In this document: positions 40,332-52,200 of the stretch, in pieces
How positions within the stretch are numbered: position 1 is the first letter of the stretch
Layout of the letters: the number at the start of each line of letters is the position of its first letter
From: Enoplolaimus lenunculus
Taxonomy: Eukaryota; Nematoda; Enoplea; Enoplida; Thoracostomopsidae
Direction of reading: 5' to 3'
Assembly: GCA_030248215.1 (NCBI GenBank)
Contig: JASANG010000641.1
Location: 186,001-250,000 of the forward strand
DNA: 64,000 nucleotides
Position numbers and translations under genes: made by a program
The notes under the pieces: model-generated
Seen by the model: the letters and a program-made list of their open reading frames with translations, nothing else
Database searches by the model: none
Told to the model about the DNA's origin: nothing

Positions 40332-40754
40332 CTGAAAGTAAAGCCCAACATTTCAGGTTAAAAGATAACAGAAGATGTAAAAGCTTCTGCGAAAAAAATG
40401 ATTTATTTTGCGAATTTTAATGTTAAAATGAAAGCCCGTTCTCCAACTGAGAATCATCATAGCTTTATAAAAGAAAACGTTCGAACAAAGAAGCTGTCCC
40501 AAACATGGTTTGGTTAGTAACGTGGCGATTATAGGGTGGGAATTTGTAACATGTACAGAATTTTGCTGTGATATTTCGGTGAGTTTTCTTAATTGGTAAG
40601 AGAAAAGATGAGCGATTGGGATTTTATTATAGAAAGAAACCAATTATTTGCAGCTTCACACAATTATTTTCAAGTATTAGGACACGCATATTCCATTTAC
40701 TAAAGATAAATTAACATTTACTGACGCATTAACGTGCTAAAAATTGATTTATTT

Positions 40755-40842
40755 AAAAACACTATCCGGTTAACATCCGAATCCGGTTCAGGTAAAAAAA
40801 TCACTATCCGGATCCGGTTTTTTGCGTTCCGGTCGCACCCTG
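40755..40842. mobile_element. hAT-type MITE end fragment
   Basis: Arrays of ATCCGGATCCGG lead to GTTCCGGTCGCACCCTG, the right terminus of family A. The matching left end is not found nearby, so the copy is truncated. Confidence 0.6.
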
Positions 40843-40927
40843 GGTACAAATTAGGTAACACCAGTTGACCGTAACCAGACGACACTCAAAAACTATTGTT
40901 AGAATTATTGGTTCCGTTTTCGCTTAC

Positions 40928-40969
40928 CCAAATCGCTCTCAGTCGGCACAGCCTGGATCTCAACACCAT
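40928..40969 (-). CDS. Candidate 5' coding exon of FRMD4
   Basis: AAAATGG gives an ATG at 40969, followed by 14 codons (MVLRSRLCRLRAIW) and a good donor GTAAGC, in phase 0. The first FRMD4 exon called here starts in phase 0 directly after CAG, so the two could join. Against it, another frame of the same segment also reads open (FENGVEIQAVPTESDLG) and looks at least as coding-like. Confidence 0.3.
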
Positions 40970-43001
40970 TTTCAAAAATACAAATTATTCTAACTTTAAA
41001 CCGCATAAACAAACACAATATTTATTTATTTAATACCTTCGACTCCCACTTTTTATTACTAGTATCTATAAACTCTAATAACAAATTAAATTAGACTTAA
41101 ATACTCGAGTCAGCCAAAACATCAAAGAAACAGTGTTCACCTTAGTTAAACTTTGGCACAAAGGTTTTATCAAAACGAGTCTATTTTTGTTATAACAACA
41201 ACAAATTGTAACAGTTGGCGAAGAACAAAATTCTAGTTCAAAATGACTTCGTATGAGTACCGATTGACCGCCTGTGGACACTTGCGTCATCCAAGCCTTG
41301 GTACCTCAACAAGGATCAATATCAAATATATAATTGTTGTATTAAGATTTAGGACTAAAACTACGATTGGGCATCTTGCCCTTGAGCTTTTTTCACAACT
41401 AGCAATATATCGCGCAGCTTACGCCATCACAAAAATCTGGATTCGCCGTTCTGTAATTGATCTAAGTCTATTTTCTCTTAGACTCTTTATAATAATACAG
41501 CCACCCCAGATTAATCCTCTTACAAAAAGTTGACTTCATCCTATAGAATCCAATCTGTGGTTCAGTGTTACCAAAAAATATACGGATCAAAACTCTTTTG
41601 CCGGTTTTGTGTGAGAGCTTCGTGTTCTAACCCAAAAATCAAATTTAAAGGTACGTAATGAAAAAATAGTTGCGTAATCCCTTTTTCAAACATCCTGGCT
41701 ACGCTGCGGTGATGCATATTGGTGCCAAAAGAAAAATTACGTATGCCGAAGCTTTACCAGAGCCGTGCTTAGGCGGCCCCAACCTCCTGCATCACTCCAG
41801 AAAAAAAACTAAAAACAAACCAAATTAATCCTCAAGAATGCGATATAGTATTTTTCGCAAGCCAAAATCAATCATTAAAACAAACCATACGCGTCAAGCT
41901 GCGTCACCGATCACACAATTAAAGTTAAGGCTTACGCGTAGGCTTAGGCACGACGTTTCGGACACCTAAGCCAAAGCCGAAATCTGTCTAAGCCTTAAGC
42001 GTACGCCTGTGGAGGGGAACTATACAGGCAGCCATCAAGCTATGGGGTCAACGATACTAAGCAAATCAGTCATTCTGCGAAAACAGAATATATGTACACT
42101 ACAAGAAACATAACCAACAAACGTACGTGAAAACCCAAAACAGACAAACTATCATATTACAACTACACTGCACACGGTTTCTGAAATGCCAATTTCACGC
42201 CTAACACAATGTCGTCCATTCAAAAATCATTAATTTTACAATTGCTTCAGTCTCAAAATTAGCAAAATATATTAAAACATATATATGTAACGCAAAACTA
42301 CGACCTCCACGAACCACGCCAAAAACCCCGGCATTGCCATCAAAGATAATTATCAGAAAGAAACTGACAGAAATTGCAATATAAATGCATATTGCACAAA
42401 TGCAGTATTTCTCGTCGCACAATACTGCAGAATTTGCACACGGACAAGAAATTGGCGATTGTCGCTTTCGATAAATTCAACCAAGGCGTATACACAAAAG
42501 TCGTTAGCTAATAAATGTTCGCTATCCAACATTTTGGTATTATTTAGCATACTTAAGCAATAATAATTGTTACAATCAATCAGTGCCAACAAAATAAATT
42601 TCGAAAAACACCTGCCGTTTTTGTCAAATATAAATTCAACATTTCAAATATTATTCTGATGCAAAACTGGTCAAATATATTTAAATTCTATAGCAAACGC
42701 ACTGAGACTCTTATGCTATGCATTTCCATGAAACCTAAGCTGAAGCCTTAGCCTGAGTCTAAGTCTCTGGTAAGCTGAATGACGCATAGACAGGTAAATT
42801 CCTGGATATTAATTTTCTCATCAACATAACCCTTGCTTGTCATTAGATTATTACAGCTGCTGAGGAAACCTTAACCAAAGTAAAAAACGCTCGCTGAATA
42901 CGATAATTTAATTATCGTATGCAAATTCGGCTCTTGTACACTCACTTAAAAGCTTAAAACCACAGTCTAAACCCAATGCTAAGCGATGCCAAAATACGAA
43001 C

Positions 43002-43239
43002 AAGGGATGTGCCGATTAATTGGCATCGGCATCGGTAATAATCGTTACTAATCGTTTATGATTAGGGTTTAAGTCTTCATATAACGATGTAATATAGTAT
43101 CCTATCTGTTTATTAAACATGGTGTACTAAAGTTGGAATCGACATCGGCATCAGCAAATTTCAAAATAAGAATCGCCAAAATTTCACAATAACGTTCAGA
43201 ATCAGTATCGGAAAAAATTTTGGTATCGGCACATCGCTA
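43002..43239. mobile_element. MITE with GATGTGCCGAT ends
   Basis: GGATGTGCCGATTAA on the left pairs with TATCGGCACATCGCTA on the right. The flanks ATACGAAC (42994-43001) and ACACGAAC (43240-43247) match at 7 of 8 bases, consistent with an old hAT insertion. GGCATCGGCATCGG arrays lie subterminally. It is 238 bp. Confidence 0.72.
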
Positions 43240-43885
43240 ACACGAACATTTCGAAAACAATTTCTTCAAACCTAATTGGACTAAACACCATTAACGGAAG
43301 CTTTTACTTGGATTTCTTTCGTCAACTTTGTTAATCCGTTCAGTTCACCCTCGGTTCCGATACGGTAACGGTAAACTAATATTTTTAACTTAGTAAGGTT
43401 ACAACACTACGTCGTCAAAAACACTAATCAAATTTGAACACCTTTCTGTCTAAATATCTAACATAAAAAATAAATAACGCTAGCCATCCATTGAAACAAT
43501 ATTCGACTCAGACCCATCCTGTATTATGAATTCTGAGTGCGCACATAATGTTCTCTCTCTATATATATGAAACGAACGTACTCAATACCAACTTTAAGCA
43601 CACAAAATGCTATTTTAAAATTGTGAAAATTTGTCGCGTATATGAAACATTTCTAATTTCTTCCGCACTGTTTCAGATCTATACGATAGATACCATTAAA
43701 TAAGAACAGAACTCAAGCGTTTTCGAGGTCTCGCTCACCCTATCTGTGTTCGCCGACGCTCGCTTTGCACTTAAATGACAGTTTACAACAGTAATAATTG
43801 TGAACTTGCAAACTGAGGTACACTTCTTAATTGAAACATTAGAGTTTTATTGAGATGCGCACACGCAGTTGTAATGCTATACTAA

Positions 43886-44012
43886 GATTCATTTTGCTAC
43901 GCGTGTGCTGCAAGCTGCAATCCCAACTCAAACTCTATCAAATACGTGAACTCATTTTGCTACGACTGTACTTCAAGTTGCAATCCCAACTCAAACTCTA
44001 TCAAATGCGTGA
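43886..44012. repeat. 63-bp tandem repeat, two copies
   Basis: Two copies of a 63-bp unit containing CAATCCCAACTCAAACTCTA lie end to end, about 90 percent alike. The plus strand is open across both, giving a repeated KLQSQLKLYQ peptide, but nothing supports expression. Confidence 0.7.
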
Positions 44013-44381
44013 ACCTATCATATTACGGTCGCTAAGCAAGATAACGTAACGGAACAGCTAAATTAGCGGTGTTGAAAATGCAGTACGCGCTAAAACAAAT
44101 AACAAAATCGTCGACGCAATCAATCAATGATAAATATGAAAAAAAATTCCTAAAATCGTGCATTGACACTGTAAAATTTCGAAACACAAAAAACTATCTT
44201 CACTAACCAAAAAATCCTGGATCCGCCACTAAGCTCGCTTATACCGCGTCAAATATTTTTGAATCGGCCAAAAAATTATACAGGACTTTGAAAAATTCAT
44301 GGTGGACGGAGTTGTTATTGGCTTTAACAGCCCCTCAGATCGACTTGAGCTGCTTCCTCACACCGACTCTGGGGGCATTCC

Positions 44382-44705
44382 CAGGGTGCAAATGGATATT
44401 AATTAATCGGATTGGATACTGAAACTGGATTCGGATAGTGAATTTTGTACCGGAACCGGATATTAAAAAACATTGTATCTAAACTTTTGGAGTTTGAAGT
44501 ATAGGCATATTTGATTCGCCAAAAAGTATGTTTTCTCCGAATAAGATTTATATAATTGTCACTGGCCCAGAAATACAATCGCAGCAAGATCTTATAGATG
44601 TTTACTTGAATAAAGAATTATATAAAATTTGGAATGACCACCATAGATATCCGGTATCTGTAAAGGTTTATATCGAGCACCGAAACCGGATACCGGTTTT
44701 TTGAA
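44382..44705. mobile_element. Decayed hAT-type MITE
   Basis: It starts CAGGGTGCAAATGGATATT and carries GGATTCGGATAG, ACCGGAACCGGATATT and ACCGAAACCGGATACCGG arrays. The right terminus is not recognisable. Similar GGATATCCGG motifs occur at 52582-52695 and 59450-59535. Confidence 0.5.
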
Positions 44706-45606
44706 CTGCAACTGTGTCGTTACATTCGTAACAACAAACCAACCAATCGCTGGACGTATATATACGTATATCAACTACACAGACCCACGCGATCAATTTG
44801 TCAAACACACAATGACCATTCGGATTCTTCTATACACTTCTAACCCCCATTTAACCGTCACACTACGTCGCACCCGTAGTCAACGGGGATAGGTGCAGGA
44901 GGGGCTTGGGCCCCATGGAAAAATTTTGGCCCCTTTAGAAAGGTATGCTCCTCCTGAAATTTTTTTTATCCTCTTTAGCATGGTGAGTTGGCTACGCGCC
45001 AACACTACGCCGAAATGTACTTCCAAAATGTTGTCTCTGAAAACTGGGGTTAACTCCATACATGTCTGTTCGCAATTGGCCCTTGCAGAGGCCACACAGA
45101 ACCGCGTGTGTCACTTTGCAAAATCGAGCAGACAGAACACATCAAAAGTGATGCAGACATAATACGCACGTAATTAATATGTCTAATAACAGCGGTAGGC
45201 TTTACTGTGTGAAAAATGTACGTTTAACACCGTTTATGATACATTAAAATGTGCCGTTGGGCACAATGGATCAAGCCAAAAATGACCTTCTTTAGGTGTC
45301 AAACAAATACCTTTTGAGATTTTCGTTTAGGGGTTTTTAGACACGCTACCTCAGTTTTCAACGCAAGAAACGCTCCTTCGATATTTTTATACAACATAAC
45401 ACCCCCCCCCACCTCCGTTCTAAAATCCTGATTATGAATGGACATACTATTCAACTAATTAAAATTGTAAATGAGCATCAGTTAAACAGTCCAATGAGCA
45501 GGCATATTTACACCATTCCGTTACAGTTACATTGTGTTTCAATGTTAATATATGTGGTTATGCTTTTAGCGTTTTAAACTATGCAACTAAAAGCTAAATA
45601 CGTACG

Positions 45607-45905
45607 TAGTGTTCGGAATCGAAATTTTGAAATTTTACGTTTAGGCCTACTTGTTGTGACAGTTGCATAAACAAAAATTCTGTATTATTTATCTATTAAA
45701 TTGCGTTCGATGAGTTAGTTAACATATCAATAATTGAATGTAGTTTAACTTTACTGAACCCAAAATCATCGCCAATTTGTTCATGCGACCTTTTTAAAAA
45801 TTGTCGCCAGCCAACAGACACCCTAACTCAACATTGTATTTGTCAACACAAATTATCCGTACAGTCAGAAGATTTCTAGTTCCGATTACAATTCCGGTAT
45901 AAATT
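45607..45905 (+). mobile_element. hAT-type MITE, family B fragment
   Basis: It shares its core with 50520-50935 over about 280 bases, for example ATCAATAATTGA, GTAGTTTAACTTTAC, GCCAATTTGTT and ATGCGAC. A right-end-like piece with GCACCCTG lies at 46219-46280, so the copy may be interrupted by a later insertion. Confidence 0.6.
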
Positions 45906-46696
45906 TGTGGTCTTTTCGGTTATCCTCGCCCAGCCGGAGTTTGCTCCAAAAATGGTCAGATTTTAATTTTTTTTGCATGTTTGAGCTTCTCATGACTTGC
46001 CCTAGTCATTTCACACGCAAATTTGATTTTTTAAAAAATTTGATTTTTAAGGTCCAAGGTCCCAAATTGGGACCCAATTTTTGTGTCAAAAAGTTAATTA
46101 TACACCATTCGTCGCAGCTGGTAGAGCTGAGTTGAATGGTGTTAAATGTTCCTTAATCACACGTCTGGCTAACGAGTTATGGTAATAGCTGATTTGGTGC
46201 CGTCCCAAATTGTTGCCAATGCGCCAAATTGCTGTTCCGATTACGATTCCAATATAATTCAGTGTCCAATAAGCACCCTGCGTAAGCGTAAGAAGCAAAT
46301 ATGAAAATTTGGAAAACTGCGATGAAGCGTACAAAAAAAGCGGTATTCCTTTAAGCCACACAGCTCACGTAAAAAATACAACAAATTAAGCAACGATGTT
46401 GTAACATTCTTACCATGAAATCAACAAAAAATCATCGTACGTTATAATTAGTTGAGCTCTGTGGTGTAGTAACGACGCAACAACGAATCAATTGATGCAT
46501 AAGATCAAATCAAATCATTCCATCCGAAGCCAATTTTTACTGAAACGAATACTTGCACAACTATAAATGTGAATTTATACAAATGATGTTTGGTCCATTC
46601 GTCGGAAGATATTTATCGTGAATTATTAAGGCACCACATATATATTATATGCATAATAATGCCAAAAATGTTTTTAATAAATAAAGCACCTACCGA

Positions 46697-46796
46697 ACCT
46701 AAAACAAAGTCTACACGCATATCTGGTTTGTAAATGCCGACCGCAATGGTGCTATCAGAAACTTGTGCCCAGGCCTTGCGCGATATATAATACTAA
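46697..46796 (-). CDS. Orphan exon-like segment
   Basis: A TTTTTTAG acceptor opens one clean frame that begins YYISRKAWAQVSDSTIAVGI and continues YKPDMRVDFVLGS to a GTAGGT donor; the other two frames are closed. Composition and splice signals look like a real internal exon, but I do not recognise the family and found no partner exon in phase. It lies 2.5 kb downstream of the RFWD3 stop and 6 kb upstream of FRMD4. It could belong to a small unannotated minus-strand gene or be a relic. Confidence 0.35.
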
Positions 46797-46973
46797 AAAA
46801 GTTGGCGATCGAAAAGCCAAACACAAATTCAACACTAAGTCTTACAAACTTTGGATTTCATCAATTGCAACCATAATTGTAGTTCCGGTAGGGAAATTAG
46901 GTATTTTTCACTAGCCGGTTCCGGTTTTAAATTCATTGTTTGGTCACCGAAATTTTCCCGTTTTTGTTGGTTG

Positions 46974-47235
46974 CAGCGTGCAACCGGAATTACAATGAAT
47001 TACAATTTACCGGAACTGGAAGTTGATAAAATTATCGGAAACGGAACCGGAAAATGAAAAATACATGCCACCGAAAATTCATTTTAATTTTCTATTTTGC
47101 AATATTATTGGTGAAATAACCCTTAGTTAGAGATAGGTATTCACTATTAATACCAGAATTTTTAATCTCGGTAAAAATTTACCGGAACCGGAAGGTCAAA
47201 AATTGCTGGAACCAGAATTCCGGTTGTACCCCCTG
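46974..47235. mobile_element. hAT-type MITE, older family A relative
   Basis: The ends are CAGCGTGCAACCGGAATT and AATTCCGGTTGTACCCCCTG. The core is recognisably that of 52781-53178, with an internal deletion (262 against 398 bp). The flanks GTTGGTTG and GTTGGTAT agree at 6 of 8 bases. Confidence 0.75.
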
Positions 47236-47720
47236 GTTGGTATAGAAATTTTTTCAAATTTGAATTGTTCCTTGAAAACGGATTCTACGGCAACAATATT
47301 TCACATTATTGTTCTGGTATTTTTTCGCTTTCCTGTTTCGGTATTTTATAATTGCGTTCGCACCTTAGTTTTGACCCCGGAAAGGGAAAGACACAGCCTA
47401 AACGGCCATGAGCCCTGGATCATCCAGCGGTTAACAGTGTCAAATCTTTCAGCTGTTTTATCACAAAACCATCATTGTTACAGTACATTTTGTACAAAAC
47501 CCGTTCACACTATTTCATTAGTCAGCCAACAAAGGTGACGACTATTTGTCTATGATTGCAAAAATACAAAAAACACCACACAATGCAACACTTGTCTGCC
47601 ACTACTACATACGTAATACTACAAATATGCACCGTGTACATACTTTTATCAATGAGAACAACTGTTAAAGGACAATAAAAACCGTATTTGACATGCACAG
47701 ATTACAAAAATAGCGGCCAA

Positions 47721-47880
47721 TGTTACTTTAAGGGGCGTAACAGTAAATTAAGCGTATTCCTAAGCCGAAGCATTGCAGGAATGTGTTTGTAAGCCTAACC
47801 CTAAGCAAAAAATATAATCTGGAATCTAAACTTACTCTTTTATAGCTCCACCAGTAACCTGGACGCCCCTTAAAGTAACA
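47721..47880. mobile_element. MITE with TGTTACTTTAAGGGGCG ends
   Basis: Perfect 17-bp inverted repeats TGTTACTTTAAGGGGCG and CGCCCCTTAAAGTAACA bound a 160-bp element. The interior contains CCTAAGCC-type hexamers. The flanks do not give a clean duplication, so the superfamily is open. Confidence 0.75.
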
Positions 47881-49297
47881 CGGGGCAAAATAGTAATCAT
47901 TCACAAACATGCAAATTGACGGATTTCGGTCGTGTTTTACACTCGAATGGATGACATTTTAACCTGGTATTAAAGGAATTAGCAGAAAGATGGTTTGATT
48001 TTTAAAACTGTGAATATTTCAACTTTTCGATCAATTTAAGCAATTTTCAACTATTTTTTGTTTTTCGACTAAAAACTGATGTTGAAAAAACACCATAGAC
48101 CAAAAGTCCGTAATCCAATTTAGCAAAGCAGTTCTTTCTCATAATTTATCCCCCAGCCAGTATTCGCAACAAAATGCGCGAGATTTTCATAATTTCGTTA
48201 TATTTAAGCCTCTCATAACCTCCTGACTTGATTTTTTTAAAAATCGTTTGAGGTAGTATGCATGGTACAACCGGGGGTCTACTCGACCTGTTTCGCCGGA
48301 GGTTCTGACCATTTCGGTAGTGAAGTTTTGCGAAGTATTACAAAATTTATTTTCAGTGTTTCGTTTTAACTTTTGGCACAAATTGAACATCATCTTAACT
48401 ACTTAATTTCCACTCACATCCGGCTTCGTCAGGTTTCGTTGACCTCCGCCTCAGATGTTTTTCACCTATGGTTGCACTCTGATAGCAGTCTCAGACCAGA
48501 CCAAAAATTTCTTCTCTTAAATATAAAATTTGCGCACGGTTTGAAGCAGATTGCCGCGCAAAGTTAATTCTTACCATGCAATCGCTATTCAAGTTATTTT
48601 CACACAAATTTTCGGTGACTCATTCACCGGTTTGGATTAGTTGTACCGTCTTTCAATTCAAATTTTCGCTCAGTATAAAAGGAACTTCACTCAAACACAC
48701 GTTATGTATACAATTTACTGTGCAAATTTTCGAGATAATAACGAATAAGCATCATGATGTGACGATGTACTCTCGTTTACGACACTGTAGAATGTTAACA
48801 AACTTTTCTGTGCCGTTTGCAGTCATTTTAAAAAAATGACACGTTATAAACACCATGCCTAAATATTGAAAGCCTAAAATTCGATTTTTAGCTACCACAA
48901 AATGTTTTTGCAAAATTTGGTGACCTTTAACACCACAGAATTATTAGGCGACACGAAGTATGTAGGTTATAATTTGTAAAATACAAAACACCACTAAATA
49001 TTGTGACAGTCACAAAACAATGATTTCCATATAACGTTTACAATACCCGTGCACAGAACTGCAGTTTCAATCAATGTTCAACTGCAACCCCTTACATTTC
49101 AAGGCCCAAATTTAATGTATTTCAACTCGATAATGCTATTAGAAAATAAATTGGTCCATGTTAATCATACGGTGCTGTCTAATAAGCGTGTACTTCCCAG
49201 CAGCTTTTAAGCCCCGTAGTGTTTGCTTTCACTGAGCAGGCCCCTAAAATTAACATGAGCCAACAAATTAATATAAGTACATGAACAAGAAAAATGT

Positions 49298-52200
49298 TTA
49301 ACATTGTGCGCGATAAATAGCCAACGACCGCGATTGGAGAATGTTCAAAAAATACTGGTTTGAGGTAGCGTTTCGATATTCTGCGCCACAAATATCCATC
49401 ACTGACGACTGGGACGAGCCGCCTGTTTGGGACAATTGCACATCAGTTATCTGTCGGTTTGTTCTCGCATTCCAAATAACGACCTATAAAAACATCTACA
49501 TTAACCACCACGCATGAGATGAAGAAAATCGCAAAAATATTTAATTTTGCGGCAATGTTCTAAGAAGTTGTAGTCGTTTCGATTCGGTAAACAGTTGACA
49601 ACATCCTTCCCATAGTTCACTAAAATTAATTTTGTTTTAAAACGAACCACATTCAAGGTAAAATAACTTAACCTTCGACAGAGCCTCATTGTAGAACGCA
49701 GCATAACTGTGTTCAAGTCCAGCCCTTGGATTAAGAGATCCAAAATATGCACGTCGCATTTGTTTCATTGTTGCCCCACCGTTAAACTCAGTTACAAGCT
49801 GTGACGAATAGCAGCGGCCACCCGTGCGTGTGGAATGTTCGGTAGACAGCGAATTATTCACATACGCAAACTCATGTATCTAAAACGAAGGTAAAACTAA
49901 ATATTGTCCAGCAGCGTCCAACCGGGAACTAAAATAAATTTTGCCGGATCAGGAGTATGAAATAAGACTAGGTACCGTTCAGTCCTTGAGACATATTGCC
50001 CGAAAGCACGCAGTAAAGTTAAAAGTTTCATTCACTAAAACATCTTAATTTCAACGATAGATTATTTAATTTAATAATTAAATCTAAACACAAGTTCACA
50101 ATCACAATGCTGTCTGGTGTCACTATACGAAAAAAGATGTAACCACTACCTGATGTCTGGCATATTGACTATTTTCATCAGGACGAAGCGAAACTAAAAA
50201 TTGTTTTGATAATTCATCAACTGTGACCGAGACAGATTGGCCTGAAAAAACATTAAACACACCGTACACAGCAGGTTCTAAAAACACACAAACACCTGAG
50301 AAATAAAACATTAATGCTATTTGTGCAAAACGAAACAGTGATACAAAATCCTGCTGGCAGCCCGTCCACATATGCGTGCCATTCTAAGAATACAGAATCA
50401 TATCCCATAGTGTGTTGTAACTTTGCCGAAGACACTTTGGTGGAGGACAACTAAGCAGAAAGTAACAGGTGCGAATCCACTGATAAAATAAAATCTGACA
50501 AACATATAAGCCCTGCTAGCAGGGTGCAATCGGAATTTCAATCGGATTAGAATTCCGATTAAAAACGAGTTCCGATACCGATTGCACAATCAATGGGAAT
50601 ATGAATTTCGAAATTTTAATTTTATTCTTACTTGTTGCGATATGTTGCATAAAAATTCTGTATGATTTATTTATTATGTATGATTTATCTATTATACTGT
50701 TTTCAATATGTTAGCTTATCAATAATTGATTGTAGTTTAACTTTACAGAACAGAAAAAATGATTGCCAATTTGTTTTTGTTCATGCGACATTTTTGAGAA
50801 GTACTGTTGGCAGCCGACAGACACCTAAATCAATATTATACTCTTGTTAATACAAATTATCCATATAGTCACAAAATTTGCAATTCCGATTCCGCTTTCG
50901 ATTCCAGTATAAATTTGCTGTTCCGATTCCGTCAAAGTTTACATAAGGGCGTCCCAATAATCTTATGATCGTTTACCGCTAAACAGACAACACAGTATTA
51001 CCTTCAACATTCAAAACATGTGGCCGAAATTCTGTTGGCGACGTGAACTCATAAAATATCACTCGATTGAGATGACACACTAATAATCCGCTTCTAAAAC
51101 CAACAAACCGATATTTATTAAAAATAAGACCGATATTTATTAAAAATAAGACAAAAGAAAGCGCAATATTGCATAAAAATACATTAAAAACTACTGCGGC
51201 AAATTATTACCGCTCAAATTGATGATCGGCGAAGGTTCTGATCATTACAATGAAACCGCCAATCACTAAATCAACTATGTAATATAGATTAAATAAAGTG
51301 TTGATCAACTCACTGGAAAATGAACCCACAATATTATGAACAACACAGTAAACCAAAAACCAAAACACGGGTACAACAAATAGCACAAACCGGTCGAACT
51401 TAGGCAAGGCGTAGATGGTAATAAAATTACTAAAAAGCACAGCACCATCCTTACCCTTCTCCAGTTTCCCGGAGCGAATTAATCCACTGTAGACGGCTGA
51501 CTGGTGTTTTTGATATTATAGGTTCAATTGTGGCTACAGGCACTATCGCGTTTGCTGTACCATTTTCTCTACCAGTCTAAAAATGAAAAATATAATTCGA
51601 TCACGCATCAATTCGAAATACTGGGCCGGTTGACGGTTTATATCCCGCTTGGCTGGTAACCCCATATCCAGGTCATAAATGTTTATATGTATCCACGACT
51701 TCAAAATGTAACTCAGCAAACAAGTAAAACCATTTAGCCAAAAACTTTATCAATGTTTAATTCAACACCTACCTAATAAATTTAACATTTATTACATTTA
51801 CGTTTCTGAAATGCTTATCATGATTATTTAAATTCCGCAAAGCCGTTTTCTGATTATTTATAATTAACGCAGGAATGTTAACGGAAATATAGTCAAAAAA
51901 CTGAGATGTTTCCTCTTGCGTTCGGCGTATTACCAGTTTTGGATACACAAAAAATACTGTGCCGCCTTCATCGAAAATAAGTTCTAGCTACTTCCCTGAA
52001 CATACCTGCGCACTGTGAACCATCCTCATATCATGCATCAAAATTCTCCCGTTAACTAAGCCAGTAAAAATATACTGAGTCTCTGGATTACGCCAACAGC
52101 AACTCCAAATCGGTGAAGGCGTTGAAATACTGAAGACAATGCAGTGTTATAATTCATTTCTCATTTCCGAAAATGCTTCACAGCGCAAGAGGAATAAGAA

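Larger units (their letters stand above)
40332..49297. other. Repeat-rich region between FRMD4 and RFWD3
   Basis: It holds the presumed FRMD4 promoter and 5' exons, a hAT end fragment (40755-40842), MITEs at 43002-43239, 46974-47235 and 47721-47880, hAT fragments at 44382-44705 and 45607-45905, a two-copy 63-bp tandem repeat (43886-44012), degenerate TTAGGC/GCCTAA tracts (41925-42000, 42735-42775), and exon-like islands at 40928-40969 and 46697-46796. No complete gene is visible. Confidence 0.6.
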
